Shown: one piece after another, positions 60,387-64,000 of the stretch
Position numbering within the stretch: the first letter of the stretch is position 1
Layout: every line of letters begins with the position of its first letter
From: Alcanivorax sediminis
GTDB lineage: Bacteria; Pseudomonadota; Gammaproteobacteria; Pseudomonadales; Alcanivoracaceae
Direction of reading: 5' to 3'
NCBI RefSeq assembly: GCF_009601165.1
Contig: NZ_WIRE01000001.1
Span: forward strand, 1-64,000
DNA length: 64,000 bases
Position numbers and translations under genes: made by a program
Notes under the pieces: model-generated
Told to the model about the DNA's origin: nothing
The model's database searches: none
The model's input: only the letters and a program-made list of their open reading frames with translations

Positions 60387-61553
60387 TTAGTTTACCAGAA
60401 AGGGCGGCTGATTCACTGCGTAGAGGTTACGGTCGCCCTTGGCCATATATTTGCGCCGCTTGCGATCAAAACGGCCAAAGCTCATGCCGCTGGCCACCCA
60501 GGCTTGCACTTCCTTCAGGCGCTTGCGGGCGTAGGCCCGATCCAGCCATTCCATGGAATACTCGGCAGGCAGTTGTGCCGCCAACATCAGCTGGGCAATC
60601 GCCTGCTGGGCCCGCTCATCATGGAAGGTATACAGCAGGCTGTTGGCATATTCGTAGCGGACAATGGCCAGATCCGGCACCTTCTTCACCGACGTTTCGA
60701 ACAGTTCTGTGGCATCCCGGCTATCCGCATCCAGCGTCAGACGCCCTGCCGCCTTGCCCACCCGGCGCAACACATTGGCTTCAAAGGCCGCATACAGCGA
60801 CAGCGCCAGCGGATGCTGCGGCTCCACGCCCAACATCTCGGTGGCCGCATTGATCACCATGGGGGCGTAATTGCGCTGCAGCATGGCTGGCACCGATTCA
60901 TCTTCGGCCAACCGTGCCACCGCATAACCAAATCCCAGCCGCACCATGCAGTAATCCCCTTCCAGCGGCTCATCACCGGGCAGCACCGGGGCATTTTCCC
61001 CAAACCAGGCCATCTCATTGATGGTCTGCTGGAGCAGCTGCTGCTTCTGGGTTTGCGTTGGTGCCAGGTAGGTGGCGTAAATGATCTGCGACACCATCGC
61101 CGGCACCCGCGCATAGCCGCCGTACTGGCGCCCCAGATCCCGGGCATGGCGAAGATCACCGCGAAAGAAGGCCTGCCACACCTCGAGCACATTACGACTG
61201 TGTTGCTCCCAGTCATCGTCCTGATAGCGCAGATCCCGATACAAAGCCGGGAATCGCTGATAGCGGGATTTCAGGTATTCCGGAGAAGGGAACGGCAGCT
61301 GCAAGCCGCGCATGAACCGTGGCCAGTTGGACTCGATTTCAGCATAGGTATAGGTGAAGGGCGCCTGATCAAACGGTGCCTGCACCCAGGGAGCCTCAAG
61401 CACGGCCTCATCCAGCGGTAGCGGAGAGCGCTGGGCAAAGGTCGCCTTGGCGCGTGCGTAGGCCTGATCCACTGGCGCCGCAGACGCCCACGAAGAAAAA
61501 CACAGGGGCAACACCGCCAGCACCAGCATCCATGCCAGATTGCGAATAGTCAT
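60387..61553 (-). CDS. secreted helical-repeat protein of unknown function
   Basis: A 388-residue protein with a clear signal peptide (cleavage probably after SSWASA, about residue 25). A mostly alpha-helical body follows, with TPR- or Sel1-like spacing in the second half (for example ELFETSVKKVPDLAIVRYEY). No lipobox, no catalytic motif I recognise. Probably periplasmic. It precedes dapB on the same strand, separated by a heptad element, and follows the lipid-like operon after a gap of about 155 bases. Its family is unknown to me. Confidence 0.8.
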   Translation of the reverse strand: MTIRNLAWMLVLAVLPLCFSSWASAAPVDQAYARAKATFAQRSPLPLDEAVLEAPWVQAPFDQAPFTYTYAEIESNWPRFMRGLQLPFPSPEYLKSRYQRFPALYRDLRYQDDDWEQHSRNVLEVWQAFFRGDLRHARDLGRQYGGYARVPAMVSQIIYATYLAPTQTQKQQLLQQTINEMAWFGENAPVLPGDEPLEGDYCMVRLGFGYAVARLAEDESVPAMLQRNYAPMVINAATEMLGVEPQHPLALSLYAAFEANVLRRVGKAAGRLTLDADSRDATELFETSVKKVPDLAIVRYEYANSLLYTFHDERAQQAIAQLMLAAQLPAEYSMEWLDRAYARKRLKEVQAWVASGMSFGRFDRKRRKYMAKGDRNLYAVNQPPFLVN

Positions 61554-61709
61554 GACGAACTCTTGTTGTTGTTTTTTTACGCAAGTCTAGCAGGGGGGCC
61601 AAAACCCGAAAATGAAAGAGTGCAAATTTAAGCTTATTGCCTTAGATCAGGGCTTTGCACCCTGCCCCATTGGCGTAGGCCCGGACGGGGGAGTGGAGGC
61701 TATCGGGCA

Positions 61710-62264
61710 TCAGGCCGGAGAGGCCTTCAACCCACCGAGATACAGAAAACGTTTCACCACCAGGGCCGTCAGCGGAAACACTGCGACGTAGAGCAACATT
61801 GCCCCGAGCGGAATGCCGGGGAAGCAGAAATAGGCAAGGCCAGCCCCGATACCGGAATCCACCTGGTCGGCAAGGATATAAAGAGAGCGATGGCGCTGGG
61901 GAGTTGCTCCCGGCGCGACACCCAGTCGGCGCTTGATGAAGGAGTTGGGCAGCTCGGCCAGCACGTACCCCAACCCGCCAGCCATCCCCGCCAACAACAA
62001 TGTGGCACCGCCTTGCAGAGCGGACGGCAACCATTGCGGCTGCAGCCACATCAGTGGCCACAAGATAAGCGCGCCTGCGCCGCTGTAGATCGGCACCAGC
62101 AGCATTCCCCGCCAGGTTTTGTTGGCTCCAAAGCAGGATGGTGAAACCGGGCGAACCAGACCTGGCAACCAATGCCGTTTCACGGCGACCATGTGCATGA
62201 CCCCACCAAATACAATCGGGATCTGTAGCAACAACACCAGACGGAGAGTATCAATCAACGCCAT
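61710..62264 (-). CDS. CarS-like (CDP-archaeol synthase family) membrane cytidylyltransferase
   Basis: A 184-residue polytopic membrane protein with the motifs FGANKTWRG, ELPNSFIKRRLG and DQVDS that mark the DUF46/CarS branch related to CdsA. Archaeal members make CDP-archaeol; bacterial homologues are common but their substrate is unclear. It is five bases after the CDP-alcohol phosphatidyltransferase gene, so a two-step route of CDP-activation and headgroup transfer is a natural reading. This is inference. Confidence 0.8.
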   Translation of the reverse strand: MALIDTLRLVLLLQIPIVFGGVMHMVAVKRHWLPGLVRPVSPSCFGANKTWRGMLLVPIYSGAGALILWPLMWLQPQWLPSALQGGATLLLAGMAGGLGYVLAELPNSFIKRRLGVAPGATPQRHRSLYILADQVDSGIGAGLAYFCFPGIPLGAMLLYVAVFPLTALVVKRFLYLGGLKASPA

Positions 62265-62268
62265 GAGA

Positions 62269-62883
62269 TCAGAGACTCCAGGCCGCGAAGAAACACAGCA
62301 TCGCGAGACTCAGGGTCAGCGCGACCATTTGTCTCAATGAGCTGAACTTGAAAAACGGGCGATGCCAGAGCATGCACAATGAAAAAACGGTAATAGCCAG
62401 ACCCGCTATTAACCGGGAGATACCGGGGGACAGCCAGATGTCCAGAAACAGAACACCCGCCACAATAAAAGGGCTCCAGAATACCGGCATGCCAAGGTAG
62501 GCGCTCTGACCTTGCTCATTGCTGATGTTGCCAATCTGGTTGAACACCGCAAGGCGAATGGACCCGCAGGCAATCATCAGTATCAACGGAAGTCCCTGCC
62601 AGCCCTGCAGCCCCCACAGGTATAACAACAACGCCGGCACCACCAGATACATCAGCGTATCCATAAAACTGTCCAGGTAACGCCCGAACTCACTGCTCAA
62701 ACCCCAGGCACGGGCCAGCCAGCCATCCAGCGCATCCCCCAGCATGGCAATGAACAGCAGACCGCAGCCAGCCCAGTACTCGCCCGACACCACCAGGACG
62801 GCGGCGAGACTGGTCGTTACCACTCCGGACAGCGTGATCATGTCGACGCGATTCAGGCGGACAATCCAGACGGGGCCACTCAT
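62269..62883 (-). CDS. CDP-alcohol phosphatidyltransferase
   Basis: A 204-residue membrane enzyme with the full CDP-alcohol transferase signature DX2DGX2ARX8GX3DX3D: Asp50, Asp53, Gly54, Ala57-Arg58, Gly67, Asp71, Asp75. About six hydrophobic helices are visible. It resembles PssA/PgsA-type enzymes, but headgroup acceptor and lipid donor are not evident. It overlaps the upstream ligase gene by four bases and is five bases from the CarS-like gene. Confidence 0.88.
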   Translation of the reverse strand: MSGPVWIVRLNRVDMITLSGVVTTSLAAVLVVSGEYWAGCGLLFIAMLGDALDGWLARAWGLSSEFGRYLDSFMDTLMYLVVPALLLYLWGLQGWQGLPLILMIACGSIRLAVFNQIGNISNEQGQSAYLGMPVFWSPFIVAGVLFLDIWLSPGISRLIAGLAITVFSLCMLWHRPFFKFSSLRQMVALTLSLAMLCFFAAWSL

Positions 62884-64000
62884 GGCAGCAGCCTCTTTTC
62901 GTGGGCACCCGCAACCGGCAAAAACCTGCGCCGCAGACGGAATCGGTAGCGCGCAGCACGCTCACGCAACAGCGGTCGGTCAATCTTGCTGTTGTGCCTG
63001 CCATCCACCGGCATGGTGTCCAGCCAGATCAGAGTCATCGGCGGGCAGGCCATGTCCACAAGGGCTGCAGAGACCTGTTGGTGAAGCGTCTTGCGATCGG
63101 TATTGTCAGCCTCGAGAAACACATAGTGATGCAGCCCGACCTGAATCAGCGCACTACGCCGGACACCCGGCAACTGATCCAGCCTGCGTTCTACCGGATA
63201 AACATCCAGCCACACCCCATCCCAATGCAAGCGATCCCCCAGTCTCCCGGTCAACACCAGTTGCCCCCGGTCATCCAGGTAGCCGCAGTCTCCAGTACGG
63301 TGCCACACCCCACCCTGAGCACGAGGAATCTTCAAGGCCGCATTGGCTGCGTCATTATTGTAATAACTGTCCAGAACATGCTCACCGCTGACCAGAACCT
63401 CACCCACTTTTCCTGCTGGCTGGCGCAGCGCCATCAGCGCCTCCTCCGTAGCAATCTCCCCGGAAAGATTGGCGATACAGATTTCACAACCATGCGCCGC
63501 GGGACCAACCCGGTACCCCGAGACAGCAGCCGCCTTATACCATTCCTGTACGGTGATACTGCTGATCGGTTCCGCTTCGGTGGAGCCATAAACAATGTGC
63601 ACCTGCGCCTGAGGGAAAGCACGGCTGACCTTGTCACAGAGAGCGGCAGGCACTGTAGCGCCACCCACGGCAACGGTGTGCAAGGTGGGCACACTCACCC
63701 CTCTGGCCAATGCAGCCTCCGCGATCACATCAAGAAAAGCCGGCGCACAGGCCAATCGGGTAATGCCCTCCGATTGCATCTGCTTCAATAATTGCATGCC
63801 ATCGCCCGCCGCCTGCGCATTGAGCGAGACCCGCGGCAGGATGCTGCTCACGCCGTTGCAGAGGTTATGGATCACCAATACCGGCAAGCAGGGCATTTCG
63901 ATTTCGTTTGCGCTGGCCGGCAAGTGCGCCTGCAGGGTGAAGTGCTGGGCAATGAGGCTGTAATGGGTGCGATTGGAACCCTTCGGCGCCCCAGTGCTTC
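62880..64000 (-). CDS. AMP-dependent (adenylate-forming) synthetase/ligase, 5' end beyond window
   Basis: The reading frame stays open to the right edge, and 373 codons are visible. The first visible part reads STGAPKGSNRTH, the adenylation P-loop, so the true N-terminus lies outside. Further motifs are YGSTEAEPISS, the HRTGDCGYLD stretch with the ATP-binding aspartate, LTGRLGDR and the C-terminal NSKIDRPLL lysine. It is an acyl- or aryl-activating enzyme, fatty acid ligase-like. It is the upstream gene of the operon with the phosphatidyltransferase (ATGA overlap) and the CarS-like enzyme. Confidence 0.88.
   Translation of the reverse strand, partial: STGAPKGSNRTHYSLIAQHFTLQAHLPASANEIEMPCLPVLVIHNLCNGVSSILPRVSLNAQAAGDGMQLLKQMQSEGITRLACAPAFLDVIAEAALARGVSVPTLHTVAVGGATVPAALCDKVSRAFPQAQVHIVYGSTEAEPISSITVQEWYKAAAVSGYRVGPAAHGCEICIANLSGEIATEEALMALRQPAGKVGEVLVSGEHVLDSYYNNDAANAALKIPRAQGGVWHRTGDCGYLDDRGQLVLTGRLGDRLHWDGVWLDVYPVERRLDQLPGVRRSALIQVGLHHYVFLEADNTDRKTLHQQVSAALVDMACPPMTLIWLDTMPVDGRHNSKIDRPLLRERAARYRFRLRRRFLPVAGAHEKRLLP

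Noticed and set aside
62880..63923. Complete ligase gene starting at 63923
   Set aside because: The codon there is TTG inside the conserved domain, and the frame continues with the P-loop motif to the window edge, so the gene is cut by the edge rather than starting there.

Overview
The window looks like chromosomal DNA from a marine gammaproteobacterium close to Alcanivorax. That placement is an inference. It rests on gene order that follows Pseudomonas aeruginosa in long blocks, a GC-rich composition, and housekeeping proteins that read as gammaproteobacterial throughout. There is no prophage, no complete insertion sequence and no CRISPR array.

Layout. At the left edge a ribosomal RNA promoter and boxA leader face outward on the minus strand. 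Next to them is a cell-wall and arginine block (tyrS, an M23 endopeptidase, anmK, a PAP2 phosphatase, erpA, a bactofilin, a coiled-coil membrane protein, argC), then a ClC channel and hemJ. Positions 9.6-13.4 kb hold thiD-thiE-hemL, ybaK and a TPR lipoprotein. mrcB, a PfkB kinase, a Rieske protein, srkA and an unusual beta-propeller lipoprotein follow to 19.9 kb. From 19.9 to 36.9 kb the order is sfsA, an aminotransferase, dksA, gluQ, cbrX-cbrA-cbrB, a crcZ-like small RNA, pcnB, folK, a deoxynucleoside kinase, panB-panC-panD and acs. From 37.7 to 60.3 kb, mostly on the minus strand, lies a large gene-expression block: pnp, rpsO, truB, rbfA, infB, nusA, rimP, tRNA-fMet, tRNA-Leu(GAG), secG, tpiA, glmM, folP, ftsH, rlmE, yhbY, greA, carB, carA, dapB. 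The right end holds a secreted protein of unknown function and a three-gene lipid-like operon (adenylate-forming ligase, CDP-alcohol phosphatidyltransferase, CarS-like cytidylyltransferase) that runs off the edge.

Main points of interest. (1) The NtrC-type regulator CbrB has lost the GAFTGA loop that contacts sigma-54. The crcZ-like RNA it should control keeps CbrB-type operator half-sites, Hfq-type A-rich triplet tracts and a terminator, but I find no correctly spaced -24/-12 promoter. This suggests rewiring of the CbrAB-Crc carbon catabolite circuit. (2) At least eight intergenic spaces carry one architecture: two complementary arms built of degenerate 7-base words around a GC-rich core. 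The word differs from site to site while the 7-base period is kept, and the arms begin at or just after stop codons. (3) DksA carries an N-terminal Lys/Ala-rich, histone-like tail of about 248 residues. (4) carA has a TTG start behind a leader with its own promoter, a terminator hairpin and a 44-codon reading frame running through that hairpin. (5) The right-end lipid-like operon has no function I can name.
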